Numbered from the stretch's first letter, positions 15,799-25,241 are shown. The stretch: 64,000 nt of DNA from Microcaldota archaeon (GCA_028866775.1 JAGWHK010000001.1:46007-110006); one strand, 5' to 3'. Notes: generated by a model not told the origin, from the letters alone. A program made the numbers and translations.

Positions 15799-16125
15799 AT
15801 GGACGTCAAGCAGATGATAGAAGAGACTGGCAAGACCTGGCACTTTACCAAGGGAGCAGGATACTCTGACAGGGAGATGGAGTTGCAATATCTCGCCCTT
15901 GCGGTGGGTGCCGAGGCGGGCGAGCTTCAGAACCTCGTCAAGAAGATGGTCAGGAGGAAGCATCACACTGAGGGGCATTCGAGCGACGGCCTCGAGAAGG
16001 ACGTGCCGCACGAGATGATCGACGTTCTCTATTATATCTTCAGGATGGCGGACCTTCTTGAGATCGACCTTGAGAAGGCGTTCACCGAGAAGATGGAGAT
16101 TAACAGGGCGAGGTACAACAAATGA
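15799..16125 (+). CDS. MazG-like nucleotide pyrophosphohydrolase
   Basis: A 108-residue all-helical protein of the MazG/dUTPase-like superfamily. The metal-binding motif is EAGELQNLVKKMV (E-x-x-E) followed after about 30 residues by the E-x-x-D of PHEMIDVLYYIFRMADLL. Such enzymes hydrolyse NTPs or modified nucleotides to monophosphates, often as house-cleaning. It overlaps the rhodanese gene by four bases (ATGA), so the two are cotranslated. Confidence 0.8.
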   Translation: MDVKQMIEETGKTWHFTKGAGYSDREMELQYLALAVGAEAGELQNLVKKMVRRKHHTEGHSSDGLEKDVPHEMIDVLYYIFRMADLLEIDLEKAFTEKMEINRARYNK

Positions 16126-16448
16126 ATGAATTTGGGACTCCCGCTGATATCGACGTCGCAGGAGCCATCGAGAAAGTAAAGAAGGGCTCCAGGCTTATAT
16201 GGGTCCTCGGAAACCTCGACGCAAGGAGGCATGCCAGGCTTCAGGAGGTATCGGAGGACGTATACCTTATGGATCCTGAGGAGATAATGGAGTCGAAGGA
16301 TCCTGAAAAGCTGGTCGGAAGGTCGCCAGTACTTGTTTGCGAGCATGGAGTGACATCGATGTTCCTGGCGAAGGAGCTGAGGAAGAGGCATATCGAAGCG
16401 TTCTCCATTGATGGTGGAGTAGAAGGCATGTTCAAGTGGCATTCATAG
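16122..16448 (+). CDS. rhodanese-like protein
   Basis: A single-domain rhodanese of 108 residues. The predicted active loop is VLVCEHGVTSMFLAKELRKR, with the persulfide-carrying cysteine at the start of a six-residue loop. The IDGGVEGMFKW end matches the family's DGG-x-x-x-W motif. It could carry sulfur for tRNA thiolation or cofactor synthesis. It is coupled to the MazG-like gene by an ATGA overlap, and its last six bases overlap the convergent trm5. Confidence 0.8.
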   Translation: MNEFGTPADIDVAGAIEKVKKGSRLIWVLGNLDARRHARLQEVSEDVYLMDPEEIMESKDPEKLVGRSPVLVCEHGVTSMFLAKELRKRHIEAFSIDGGVEGMFKWHS

Positions 16449-17243
16449 CTTCCTTATCCTATAATCGATCACAATCTCGGATTCTGTTGGCGAATATGTC
16501 CTGACCTCCCTTGAGAAGAGCTTCTTGACTGAATATCTGTTCCTCTTTGCATGTGCGCTTATCTTTTTCCATGAGTCTGCAACCAGGTTCTTGGTCTTGC
16601 CGATGATGTAGATGTGCACCACCGCGGTCCTCTTGGCAATGGTTAGCGCCTCATCGAGGAAGTCCAGGCTCGACCATGGCAGTGGCATTATTATGCGATC
16701 TGCCGATTCTCTGTAGTTTTTCGCTACCTTCTTGACATCTCCGGTTACTGGTATTGCATTTGGTGTCTTGTTTATCGTTATGCTGTCCTTCATGTACCTT
16801 ACGGAGTCCGGGTTCTCTTCTATGGCGGTTACGATTGATCCCTTAAACTTCTTGGCAAGCTCGATCGCGAACGGGCCAACCCCTGCGAACATGACACATA
16901 CTTCTTCACCATCCTTTGCTAACTTTAGTATCCTCGATCTTTCGAATGAAAGCCTGCTGGAGAAGAATGTCTTCCTGGGATCGAACTTGAAGAGGCAGCC
17001 GTTCTCCCTGTACTCAACGTTGTATCTTCTCACGCCTGCAATGTAGCTCAGTTTCCTTGTGCGGTACCTCCCTTCAACAGGGCCGCTCTTCAAGAGGACG
17101 GTTTCTGCCCTACGATCGAATTTCATCAGTTCGAGAGCCGCCCTCCTCGCTTGGGATCTGGGCCCCCTGAACTCTATTATAGCGGTCCTGCCCAGGAGGT
17201 CATACCCTATGCTGCTCTTCCCCCGCTTCTCCACTGAATCCAT
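16443..17243 (-). CDS. trm5: tRNA (guanine-37-N1)-methyltransferase Trm5
   Basis: A 266-residue archaeal/eukaryotic-type enzyme that makes m1G37 next to the anticodon, preventing frameshifting. The family block YRENGCLFKFDPRKTFFSSR is followed by the SAM loop CVMFAGVGPFAIELAKKF, VTAIEENPDSVRYMKDS and the catalytic MPLPWSSLDFLDEAL, in place of the usual NLP motif. The N-terminal D1 domain of longer members is not present, so this looks like the shorter Trm5b type; the related wyosine enzyme Taw2 is an alternative. Confidence 0.85.
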   Translation of the reverse strand: MDSVEKRGKSSIGYDLLGRTAIIEFRGPRSQARRAALELMKFDRRAETVLLKSGPVEGRYRTRKLSYIAGVRRYNVEYRENGCLFKFDPRKTFFSSRLSFERSRILKLAKDGEEVCVMFAGVGPFAIELAKKFKGSIVTAIEENPDSVRYMKDSITINKTPNAIPVTGDVKKVAKNYRESADRIIMPLPWSSLDFLDEALTIAKRTAVVHIYIIGKTKNLVADSWKKISAHAKRNRYSVKKLFSREVRTYSPTESEIVIDYRIRKL

Positions 17244-17324
17244 AACCTTTATAGACTTTCCATACTTAACACTACTGTTTATTTGGACCCTTAGCTTTGA
17301 CTATCGTCCAAATTCACAACAAGA

Positions 17325-17792
17325 GTGATTCCCTTGTATTTCGTGGTGAAGGTAACTTCCGGGCAGGAGAAGATAGCAGCCAACATACTGCAGAACAAGA
17401 TGACGAAGAGCGATCTGCCGATCTACTCGATAATGGTAGTTGACGGCATGCGCGGATACATAATACTCGAAGCCGAGGACGAGATATCGGTCAGGCAGTT
17501 CGCGACAAAGGGCAAGAGCGTGCGCGGGGTTCTTCCGACAGCCTTGCCGGTCGAGGAGGTCAAGAAGCTCATCGAGACCAGGAGCAACGTTGTCAAGATT
17601 GAGAAGGGTGACATAGTCGAGTTCACCTCTGGGCCGCTCAAGGGCTACGAGGCGAAGGTGCTAAAGATAGACGAGGCGAAGGGCAACATGATAGTCGAAA
17701 GGCTCGATGTTGTTGTTCCTATAGCCCTCACGGTGAAGATGAACATTGCAAAGATAGTTAAGAAGGCTAAAGCGGAGGAATCGACCCAGTGA
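17325..17792 (+). CDS. spt5: transcription elongation factor Spt5 (NusG homologue)
   Basis: At 155 residues it has the NGN domain (FVVKVTSGQEKIAANILQNK, SVRGVLPTALPVEEV) followed by a KOW domain (EKGDIVEFTSGPLKGYEAKV). It binds the clamp of archaeal RNA polymerase and keeps it processive. Start is the GTG at 17325; a TTG three codons on is possible. The order spt5 then rpl11 is conserved in archaea and seen here with a 21-base gap. Confidence 0.95.
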   Translation: MIPLYFVVKVTSGQEKIAANILQNKMTKSDLPIYSIMVVDGMRGYIILEAEDEISVRQFATKGKSVRGVLPTALPVEEVKKLIETRSNVVKIEKGDIVEFTSGPLKGYEAKVLKIDEAKGNMIVERLDVVVPIALTVKMNIAKIVKKAKAEESTQ

Positions 17793-17813
17793 TGATAATT
17801 GTAAGGTAATTTC

Positions 17814-18281
17814 ATGGCAGATGTTGTTATTTCGGCGATCGTTGAAGGCGGAAAGGCTTCGGCAGGCCCGCCTCTTGGACCGGCACTCGGGCCCTTGGGG
17901 GTCAACATAAATGGCATAATCGGTGAGATAAACGAGAAGACCAAGGTCTTCGAGGGAATCAAGATACCGGTCAAGGTCATAGTAGACCCGGGAACAAAGA
18001 AGTTCACCATCGAAGTGGGCTCTCCAACGACAAGCGCTCTTATAATGAAGGAGCTGGGCATACAGACGGGCGCGAAGACCAAGGACGAGAACGTGGGCAA
18101 CCTGACTCTCGAACAGGTCAAGAAGATAGCCAACGCGAAGGAGTCATCGATGTACGGGAACACCCTTGCGGACAGGGTCAAGCAGATCCTTGGAACGTGC
18201 AAGAGCATGGGCGTCAAATGCGACGATGTGGACCCCATGGTTATGATAAAGAGGATCAAGTCAGGGGAGGTAAAGGTCTGA
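17814..18281 (+). CDS. rpl11: large-subunit ribosomal protein L11
   Basis: A 155-residue uL11: SAIVEGGKASAGPPLGPALG with the proline-rich N-terminal hinge, PLGVNINGIIGEIN, and the C-terminal rRNA-binding part NLTLEQVKKIANAKESSM and LGTCKSMGVKCD. It forms the base of the GTPase-associated stalk. It lies in an operon with spt5; the usual following gene rpl1 is not here, as the next gene is on the other strand. Confidence 0.95.
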   Translation: MADVVISAIVEGGKASAGPPLGPALGPLGVNINGIIGEINEKTKVFEGIKIPVKVIVDPGTKKFTIEVGSPTTSALIMKELGIQTGAKTKDENVGNLTLEQVKKIANAKESSMYGNTLADRVKQILGTCKSMGVKCDDVDPMVMIKRIKSGEVKV

Positions 18282-18284
18282 CCT

Positions 18285-18677
18285 TCACTCCCTTATCAGG
18301 GCCTTCAGCTCTGATGACATCTTCTTGATCTTTCTTATTTCGTTCCGCTCCCCTGTGGAAAGGGGCCTTCTGGACTCAATCTGCTTCTCTATGGTCTCTA
18401 CTATTTCCAGCCAGTCCTTTGCATCGTCCTTCACCAGCTCGAGCACGGCCTGGTCCTTCGAGAGGAGGTCGAGGAACCCTATGAGCCGCTTGTTATCGGT
18501 TATCTCCTCACCCTTCCTCAGCCTCTCGGTCAGGTGGTCTCTCAGCACTGCTATCTCTGGAGAGGGAGCCTCCTTGTTCATCCCAATCACGCTCTCCATT
18601 CCTGAGATAAAACCCTTGATGGACTCGTGCAACCGCGCTATCAGGTCGTTGATGCTAAGCTCCCGTATGTCCTCCAT
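18285..18677 (-). CDS. helical protein of unknown function
   Basis: A 130-residue, strongly charged and almost wholly alpha-helical protein (HLTERLRKGEEITDNKRLIG, VETIEKQIESRRPLSTGERN), without Cys, Trp-rich or membrane segments apart from one Trp in KDWLEIV. It may be a coiled-coil adaptor. No family recognised. It converges on rpl11 with a three-base gap, and its promoter region is shared with the divergent helicase gene. Confidence 0.6.
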   Translation of the reverse strand: MEDIRELSINDLIARLHESIKGFISGMESVIGMNKEAPSPEIAVLRDHLTERLRKGEEITDNKRLIGFLDLLSKDQAVLELVKDDAKDWLEIVETIEKQIESRRPLSTGERNEIRKIKKMSSELKALIRE

Positions 18678-18754
18678 CTTTTACGTATGAAATAGAGAGG
18701 TATTAATAGGTTAGCTGAGAATAGTTTACAAGGATAAGGCATTGCTTTTCCTAG

Positions 18755-20062
18755 GTGTTTAAGTTGAAGAAGTTCTCAGAGATGAATTTGAAGCTAGAGT
18801 TAGTTGAGGCGCTGAACCAGATAGGCTTCAGGGATAGCACAGAGGTGCAGGAGGCAGCCATACCAACGGTGCTGCAGCACAAGGATGTGATCGTAAGATC
18901 CAAAACAGGAAGCGGAAAGACCGGTGCCTTCCTGGTGCCGATACTGCAGATGGCCGACAAGTCCAGGGGCCCCGAGGCGCTCGTGGTGGTTCCGACAAGG
19001 GAGCTGGCGATACAGGTCCACTCGGTGGCGGAGAAGCTATCCCGGAAGATGGGGCTGCATACAGTCATAGTCTACGGCGGAGCCTCGATAAACGTGCAGA
19101 TGGACCATCTTGCCAGAGGGGCCAACATAGTGATAGGCACACCGGGGAGAATATTGGACCTTGTGGACAGGAACGCGCTAAGGCTGGGGCGGGTAAAGTT
19201 CCTGGTCCTTGACGAGGCAGACCTGATGCTTGACATGGGATTCATAGAGGACGTCAGCACCATAATGTCCATGACACCCAAGGAGAGGCAGACGATGCTG
19301 TTCTCGGCGACAATGCCGAGGGAGATAGTGGACATAGCCAGGAAGCACATGAGGCCGGACACGGTGCGAATAACGGTCGGCAAGGAGGAGGAGGTTACGG
19401 TCAATACCATAACGCACAACTACTTCGTGGCGAACGGGAGGTACAAGTTCCATGCCCTTCTCGCCTACATAGACAAGTTCCAGCCCAGGAAGGGGATAAT
19501 ATTCACGTCTACACAGAGGGAGGCCGACCTGATACACAGGTTCCTGGTAACAAACGGATTCGATGCGATCGAGATGCACGGTGGGCTCACGCAGGCGAAG
19601 AGGGAATACTCGCTGAGGGAGTTCAGGCAGCACGCACGGTTCCTGATATCGACAAACCTGGCGGCCAGGGGACTTGACATTCCTGACATAAGCGACATAA
19701 TAAACTACGACGCGCCTGACGAGCCTAAGACATACGTGCACAGGGTTGGGAGGTCAGCCAGGATGGGCAAGGACGGAAGGGCCTTCACAATATTCGGATT
19801 CGAGCAGAGGGAGCTCCTCCACGCCACGCAGAGGTCGGCCAACATAAAGATGAACCACCTTGAATTGGACACCAAAAAGTTCGAGAACGTCCAGATCCCT
19901 GAAAGGCAGCGCGGTTTCAGGGGAGGTGGATTCAGAGGCAGGGGAGGAAGGCCGGAGGGTCACAGGGGTGGCGGATTCCACGGGGCGAGAGGAGGAGGAA
20001 GCGGATTCCGTGGCGCCAGGGACAGGGGCAACCGACACGGAGGCGGCGGACGAAAGTACTGA
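18755..20062 (+). CDS. DEAD-box RNA helicase with RGG tail
   Basis: The 435-residue ATPase has the Q-motif region FSEMNLKLELVEALNQIGF, Walker A SKTGSGKT, PTRELAIQV, LVLDEADLMLDMGF, SAT within LFSATMPREIVD, and the second-domain motifs STNLAARGLDIPD and HRVGRSARMG. From about residue 375 it ends in Gly/Arg-rich repeats (FRGGGFRGRGGR type) that bind RNA non-specifically. It resembles cold-shock or ribosome-assembly helicases. The start is a GTG at 18755; an ATG at 18782 is less likely because it would cut the Q-motif region. Confidence 0.9.
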   Translation: MFKLKKFSEMNLKLELVEALNQIGFRDSTEVQEAAIPTVLQHKDVIVRSKTGSGKTGAFLVPILQMADKSRGPEALVVVPTRELAIQVHSVAEKLSRKMGLHTVIVYGGASINVQMDHLARGANIVIGTPGRILDLVDRNALRLGRVKFLVLDEADLMLDMGFIEDVSTIMSMTPKERQTMLFSATMPREIVDIARKHMRPDTVRITVGKEEEVTVNTITHNYFVANGRYKFHALLAYIDKFQPRKGIIFTSTQREADLIHRFLVTNGFDAIEMHGGLTQAKREYSLREFRQHARFLISTNLAARGLDIPDISDIINYDAPDEPKTYVHRVGRSARMGKDGRAFTIFGFEQRELLHATQRSANIKMNHLELDTKKFENVQIPERQRGFRGGGFRGRGGRPEGHRGGGFHGARGGGSGFRGARDRGNRHGGGGRKY

Positions 20063-20109
20063 ATTATCCTTAAAGACTTATTCCCTTAATTACTTGATTA
20101 GGGGATCCA

Positions 20110-21372
20110 ATGAAGGCAAGCATCAGGACCTACGGCTGCACGCTCAACCACGCCGACAGCGACATAATAAGCTCAATACTTCTAGACAGCGGAGTTGAAC
20201 TGACCGATGAGGCTTCCTCCGACGTATTGATAATCAACACCTGCACGGTCAAGAGCATAACCGCCCAGAAGATCCTCTACCGGCTGAGCCAGATGGAGAG
20301 GCAGAAGAGGAGGGTGATAGTGACGGGCTGCATGGCAGGAGCCAACAGAGACCTGATTGAGAAATACGCGCCAAGCGCGAGTATCGTCACAACACAGAAC
20401 ATAGGGTCGATTCCGGAGGTGGTTTCCTCAACGTCGCGACAGGTCATGCTAAAGAATGGCGGTAGCGAGAGGCTTGGCCTGCTTACACATTTCGGCGGAG
20501 TCATCTCGAGGGTGGCCGTAAATGATGGCTGCCTGTCGAGCTGCTCGTTCTGCGAAACCAAGCTTGCGAGGGGGCCATTGCGCAGCTTTAGTGAGGGCAC
20601 GATAATAAGGGCGATAGAACAGGGAGTGGAGGCAGGCGCGAAGGAGGTGCAACTCACGTCACAGGACATGGGCGCTTACGGCAGGGACAGGAAGACCGAC
20701 ATTGTGCATCTCCTGGAGAGGATAGCGGATCTCAAGGGGGACTTCAGGGTGAGAATTGGAATGATGAACCCAGAGCACCTCGGTAGGAGCCTCGAGCGGA
20801 TTGCGGAACTTATGAATTCCGGCAGATTCTACAGATTCATCCATATACCCATCGAGTCGGGGAGCGACAGCATCCTCAAGGCGATGAGGCGGAACTACAC
20901 GATGGGGCAGATCAAGGCTTACATTGATTACCTGAGGAAGAATGTTAGGGGGATTGGGATAGAGACAGACCTGATAGTTGGATTCCCTGGAGAAACCGAC
21001 CACGATTTCAAGCAAAGCCTTGACGCAGTGCGGGATCTGAGATTTGAGGTCACCAACATATCCAGGTTCGGGACAAGGCCGCACGCTGAGGCGTCCGAGA
21101 TGGAGCAACTCCCCAAGGAAACCATAAACGAGAGGAGCAAGGAGGCCACCAGGGTCGTGAGGGCTGTTCAGAGAGGCATAAACGAAAGATACATAGGCAA
21201 GAGGGTAGATGTATTATTCACCGAGGACGCCGGGAGTTCGGTCAATGGCAGAATCGGGTCTTATAGGCAGGTCGTTGTGATGAAGGGAGGCGCAGAACCG
21301 GGGCTGGGCGAGAGGAGGGATGTACTGATCGAAAGGGTCTCGGCGAACGCGCTGTACGGAAAGGTGTGCTGA
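20110..21372 (+). CDS. MiaB-like tRNA methylthiotransferase (t6A to ms2t6A type)
   Basis: A 420-residue radical-SAM enzyme. The N-terminal UPF0004 domain carries the auxiliary-cluster cysteines C10, C45 and C74 (YGCTLNHADSD, NTCTVKS, TGCMAG). The radical-SAM cluster is C141, C145, C148 in NDGCLSSCSFCETK. A TRAM domain follows near the end (GKRVDVLFTEDAGSSVNGRI). It belongs to the archaeal/eukaryotic CDKAL1-like branch, which adds a methylthio group to t6A37 in ANN-reading tRNAs. Its stop overlaps the gatD ATG by one base. Confidence 0.9.
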   Translation: MKASIRTYGCTLNHADSDIISSILLDSGVELTDEASSDVLIINTCTVKSITAQKILYRLSQMERQKRRVIVTGCMAGANRDLIEKYAPSASIVTTQNIGSIPEVVSSTSRQVMLKNGGSERLGLLTHFGGVISRVAVNDGCLSSCSFCETKLARGPLRSFSEGTIIRAIEQGVEAGAKEVQLTSQDMGAYGRDRKTDIVHLLERIADLKGDFRVRIGMMNPEHLGRSLERIAELMNSGRFYRFIHIPIESGSDSILKAMRRNYTMGQIKAYIDYLRKNVRGIGIETDLIVGFPGETDHDFKQSLDAVRDLRFEVTNISRFGTRPHAEASEMEQLPKETINERSKEATRVVRAVQRGINERYIGKRVDVLFTEDAGSSVNGRIGSYRQVVVMKGGAEPGLGERRDVLIERVSANALYGKVC

Positions 21373-22709
21373 TGCCGTATTCCGAAAAGATACTGAGGGC
21401 GCTCGGGAAGGAGAACATAGAGGTAGGGGACAAGCTCGAGCTGGTATCGGGTGACTTCAAGCTGGTCGGGGAGCTCATGCCAAAAACAGAGGTGGGCGAC
21501 CCGGATACGTTCGTCATAAAAATAGACAATGGCTACAACGTCGGCATAAGGCATGCGGCGGCGTCTAAGGTGAAGCTCATATCAAAGGGCACCGGCGCAC
21601 CGAAGTTCGAGAGCGCTACCATGAAGAGCAAGCCGGGCCTTCCTAAGGTTGCAATGATATACACAGGGGGTACCATAGGCAGCAAGATTGATTACAAGAC
21701 CGGAGGAGTGTACATGCTCATAAAGCCGGGGGAACTGCTCAACGAGGTGCCTGAGCTCGCCGAGATGGCGAACCTGGAGATAAGGCACCTCTTCAGCATC
21801 GCGAGCGAGGACATCTCTTACATGGAGTGGCAGACGATGGCCAAGGAGGTGGAGAGTGCATTCGCGGATGGGGCAAGGGGCGTGGTCATAACAATGGGAA
21901 CTGACGCGATGCATTACACTGCTGCGGTGCTCAGCTTCATGCTGAAGAATCTCAGCGGTCCAGTCGTGATAACAGGAGCACAGAGGAGCAGCGATAGGGG
22001 CTCCAGTGACGCCTTCTTCAACCTCGCATGCGCAGTCAAGATAGCTGCGGAATCAGACATCGCCGAGATAGGCGTTTGCATGCATGCATCGAGCTCAGAC
22101 GACAGGTGCGCCTTCACGAGGGGCACCAAGGTGAGGAAGATGCATACCTCGAGAAGGGATGCCTTCAGGCCGGTCAACGACAGGCCGATTGCCTATGTCG
22201 ACAACAAGCTGCAGATAAGGTACAACAACGACCATTCAAAGATTGGCCCGCGCAAAGGGAAAACTGAGGCCGTGACCGGGTTCGAGCCCAAGGTGGCGCT
22301 GATAAAGAGCCACCCCAACTTTGACCCGAGCATTCTTGACGCTTACGTCGAGAAGGGATTCAGGGGCATAATAATAGAGGGGACCGGGCTTGGGCACGTC
22401 CCCGCATCTACAACACACAAGGAGTATCTATGGCTTGACCACATCAAGAAGGCAATACAGGAGGGCGTAGTGGTTGGGATGACATCACAATGTCTCTACG
22501 GAAGGGTCCATCCTGACGTGTACAGGAACCTCAGGCTGGTCAGCAATTTGGGCGTGGTATATTGCGAGGACATGACGCCAGAGACCGCCTACGCCAAGCT
22601 CGGCTGGCTGCTCGGCAACTACAAGCCCGAAGAGGCGAAGGAACTGCTCTCCAAGAACATAGCGGGCGAAATAAAGGAGAGGACGGAAGCCGACGAGTTC
22701 CTGAACTAG
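21372..22709 (+). CDS. gatD: Glu-tRNA(Gln) amidotransferase subunit D
   Basis: A 445-residue asparaginase-type glutaminase that supplies ammonia to GatE for turning Glu-tRNA(Gln) into Gln-tRNA(Gln), a route found only in archaea. A small N-terminal beta domain (GDKLELVSGDFKLVGELMPK) precedes the asparaginase domain with AMIYTGGTIGSKIDYKTGG (nucleophilic Thr), EDISYMEW, and the second catalytic Thr in VVITMGTDAMHYTAAVLSF. I begin at the ATG overlapping the preceding stop (TGATG), not the GTG six bases earlier. gatE follows seven bases on. Confidence 0.95.
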   Translation: MPYSEKILRALGKENIEVGDKLELVSGDFKLVGELMPKTEVGDPDTFVIKIDNGYNVGIRHAAASKVKLISKGTGAPKFESATMKSKPGLPKVAMIYTGGTIGSKIDYKTGGVYMLIKPGELLNEVPELAEMANLEIRHLFSIASEDISYMEWQTMAKEVESAFADGARGVVITMGTDAMHYTAAVLSFMLKNLSGPVVITGAQRSSDRGSSDAFFNLACAVKIAAESDIAEIGVCMHASSSDDRCAFTRGTKVRKMHTSRRDAFRPVNDRPIAYVDNKLQIRYNNDHSKIGPRKGKTEAVTGFEPKVALIKSHPNFDPSILDAYVEKGFRGIIIEGTGLGHVPASTTHKEYLWLDHIKKAIQEGVVVGMTSQCLYGRVHPDVYRNLRLVSNLGVVYCEDMTPETAYAKLGWLLGNYKPEEAKELLSKNIAGEIKERTEADEFLN

Positions 22710-22716
22710 TGGTGGA

Positions 22717-24549
22717 ATGGATCCCGAGTATTACAAGAAGATAGGCTTCATGTGCGGACTGGAGATACACCAGAGACTGCAGACCGAAGAGAAGCTCTTC
22801 TGCTCCTGCCATACCGAGATAAAGGACAAGGGCCATGAGATCGCCATGATACAGAGGAGGCAGCGCGCAGTGGCCGGCGAACTTGGGAAGGTTGACAAAT
22901 CGGCTGAGATAGAGGAGGGAAAGGAGAGGCTGTTCACCTACGAGGTGTTCAGGGAAAACACCTGCCTTGTCGACATAGACGAGGAGCCGCCGCATACAAT
23001 GAATATGGATGCGCTTGAGACTACGATATCGCTGGCCCACTCCATGGGCATGAAGGTAGTCGAGGAGATGCAGCCGATGAGGAAGGCCGTGGTGGATGGG
23101 AGCGATCCTAGCGCCTTCCAGAGGACAGTGCTTGTGGCACTGGAGGGGAGGATAGAGGTCAACGGCCATAAGATAGGAGTCCCGTCGCTCTTCCTAGAAG
23201 AGGAATCCAGCGGGATTGTCGAAAGCGACCAGGGCAACGTGGTATATGACACCAGCAGGCTGGGCGTCCCGCTGATCGAGATAGACACCGACCCAACGAT
23301 ACCGAGCCCAAAGATGGCGAAGGAGGTGGCACTGTATCTTGGCACCCTTCTCAGGATAACGGGAAGGGTGCAGCGCGGGATAGGCTCGATAAGGCAGGAC
23401 GTCAACATGTCGATAAAGGGCGGCGCGCGAGTGGAGATAAAGGGGATGCAGGAGCTCTCGCTCATGGACAAGTTCATAGAGAACGAGATAAACAGGCAGC
23501 AGAACCTTATTGAGATAAGCAAGGAGCTGCAGAAGGCCAAAGCGAGGGTTGGGGAACCTGTCGAACTCACTAAGATATTCAAGGGCACAACTGCAAAGAT
23601 TGTAGGATCGGCGGAATGCGTGGTTGGAGCGAGGCTCTCGGGGTTCGAGCGCCTGATTGGGAGGGAGATAAATCCGCAGAGGAGGCTCGGAACAGAGATA
23701 AGCGACTACGCGAAGCTCGGTGGTGCGAAGGGCATAATACACAGCGACGAGGACCTCAAGAGGTACAATCTCTCCCAGGAGGAGATAAACACTATCAGGG
23801 GCGAGCTTGATATCGGAGCCGAAGACGCGTTTGTGCTCATAGCTGGAAGCAGGCAGATGGCTTTCAAGTCAATGGAGCATGCGCTCTGGAGGGCGGACCA
23901 CGCAATCAGGGGGGTGCCAAAGGAGACCAGGGGTGCCATTCCGGGGGAACTCTGCACCTCGAAGTTCCTGAGGCCACTTCCGGGAGGGTCCAGGATGTAT
24001 CCAGAGACGGACACCAGGCCGATACTTGTCACAAAGGCGATGCTCACAGCTGCCAGAAAGGCAGCGCCGGATCTTGACAGCGAGAAGAAAGGGCTCGGAT
24101 CGATGGTGAAGAACGAAGCGGTCGCAGCGCAACTCCTGCTGTCACCGAGGCTGAAGCTGTTCAAGCTTGTCGTGCAGGAAAGCAAGGTGGATCCTGAACT
24201 GGTGGCCAACATACTGATCCAGAAGTTCACAGAGCTGAAGAGGGAGGGCATAGACTGCGACGCCATATCAGAGGGGAAGATTGTGGATCTCTTCGACGAG
24301 TATCACAAGGGCAGGATAACCAAGCAGGCAATCGACCCGGTGCTTAGGGAGCTGATCAAGGGAGGCAGCGTTGAGGCGGCCATAGCGAAGCTGGGGCTCA
24401 GGAGGCTTAGCGGCAGGGAGCTCAAATCGATCGTCTCAAAGGAGAAGGGAAAGAGCAAGGAGGAGACCCTTAGGAACGTGATGTCGAAATATAGGCTCGT
24501 GGTGGATGGGAAGGAGCTGAACGACGCGCTGGCCGGGAAGTCAAAGTGA
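22717..24549 (+). CDS. gatE: Glu-tRNA(Gln) amidotransferase subunit E
   Basis: At 610 residues it has the GatB-like kinase/amidotransferase core: MCGLEIHQRLQTEEKLFCSC with zinc-site cysteines, VDIDEEPPHTMN, PLIEIDTDPTIPSPKMAKEV and GSIRQDVNMSIKGGARVEIK. These are followed by the archaea-specific GAD insertion (about residues 270-410) and the helical YqeY-like tRNA-binding tail. It phosphorylates the glutamyl group on tRNA and uses ammonia from GatD. Its presence implies that Gln-tRNA is made indirectly, so a GlnRS would not be expected. Confidence 0.95.
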   Translation: MDPEYYKKIGFMCGLEIHQRLQTEEKLFCSCHTEIKDKGHEIAMIQRRQRAVAGELGKVDKSAEIEEGKERLFTYEVFRENTCLVDIDEEPPHTMNMDALETTISLAHSMGMKVVEEMQPMRKAVVDGSDPSAFQRTVLVALEGRIEVNGHKIGVPSLFLEEESSGIVESDQGNVVYDTSRLGVPLIEIDTDPTIPSPKMAKEVALYLGTLLRITGRVQRGIGSIRQDVNMSIKGGARVEIKGMQELSLMDKFIENEINRQQNLIEISKELQKAKARVGEPVELTKIFKGTTAKIVGSAECVVGARLSGFERLIGREINPQRRLGTEISDYAKLGGAKGIIHSDEDLKRYNLSQEEINTIRGELDIGAEDAFVLIAGSRQMAFKSMEHALWRADHAIRGVPKETRGAIPGELCTSKFLRPLPGGSRMYPETDTRPILVTKAMLTAARKAAPDLDSEKKGLGSMVKNEAVAAQLLLSPRLKLFKLVVQESKVDPELVANILIQKFTELKREGIDCDAISEGKIVDLFDEYHKGRITKQAIDPVLRELIKGGSVEAAIAKLGLRRLSGRELKSIVSKEKGKSKEETLRNVMSKYRLVVDGKELNDALAGKSK

Positions 24550-24552
24550 CCG

Positions 24553-25143
24553 TCAGACTATCTGATCGAACATGGGTCCGGGGCAGTTCTTGAATCCTGT
24601 TATGATGCGCTTTTCCTCCACGCCAAGCGCCTGATGCTCTGTCAGGAACTGCGATAGCTTTTTCTGCATGGCGCTGAACACCTTAGGATCGGTTATGTCA
24701 CTACCGGAATCGAAACGCTCGCTGATGCCGGCCTTGTCGAGCAGCTGATTCAGGTATATGATCTGGGCCGAGGTGTGCGGTATGATCTCGAGCTCTCCGG
24801 TCCTCTCCATTATGTGGCTTATGACCCTTCTTGAGGTCTCTATGGCCTCCTTTTCTATGCTGCCGTCCTTGGAGTAGACGCAGAGGCCCACCGACTTCCT
24901 GTTGAATCCAAGTGCATGCGCGCCCTCAAGGTCTATCGGCCGTGCCTGGTACACCTTCATCGAAGCAGAGACGAAGAAATGATAGCCGACGCCGGCGAAG
25001 CCACGCTTGCGGTGCAGGGCCAATAGCTCCTCGAACTCGGGGTAGGACCTTGTTGAGTGGATCACGAGAAACTCAGGCCTGTTGGCTGATAGCCCCGCCC
25101 TCTTCAGCGTGGATGTCATGTCCACTATGTCAAACTCTGCCAC
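24553..25143 (-). CDS. PGRP/N-acetylmuramoyl-L-alanine amidase-fold protein
   Basis: A 196-residue protein resembling T7 lysozyme/AmpD-type zinc amidases. FLVIHSTRSYPEFEELL supplies the first His, GYHFFVSASMKVYQARP matches the family's YH-x-x-I-x-x-DG-x-V-Y block, HALGFNRKSVGLCVYSKDG matches the GAH-x-x-x-N-x-x-S-IG-I block, IIPHTSAQ is where the helix with the second metal region falls, and NCPGPMFD carries the last Cys ligand. The His normally just before that Cys is replaced (GFKNCPG). Archaea lack murein, so it may act on bacterial wall fragments, bind rather than cut, or have another amide substrate. No signal peptide is seen. Confidence 0.65.
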   Translation of the reverse strand: MAEFDIVDMTSTLKRAGLSANRPEFLVIHSTRSYPEFEELLALHRKRGFAGVGYHFFVSASMKVYQARPIDLEGAHALGFNRKSVGLCVYSKDGSIEKEAIETSRRVISHIMERTGELEIIPHTSAQIIYLNQLLDKAGISERFDSGSDITDPKVFSAMQKKLSQFLTEHQALGVEEKRIITGFKNCPGPMFDQIV

Positions 25144-25241
25144 ATAGTTAATTTGGCCCGCAGGTTTAAATTACACGCTGAAGTATGACAACTGCCCATC
25201 TGGGTCTTTGACAGCAGTCAGACGTTATGACGCAAATATGG

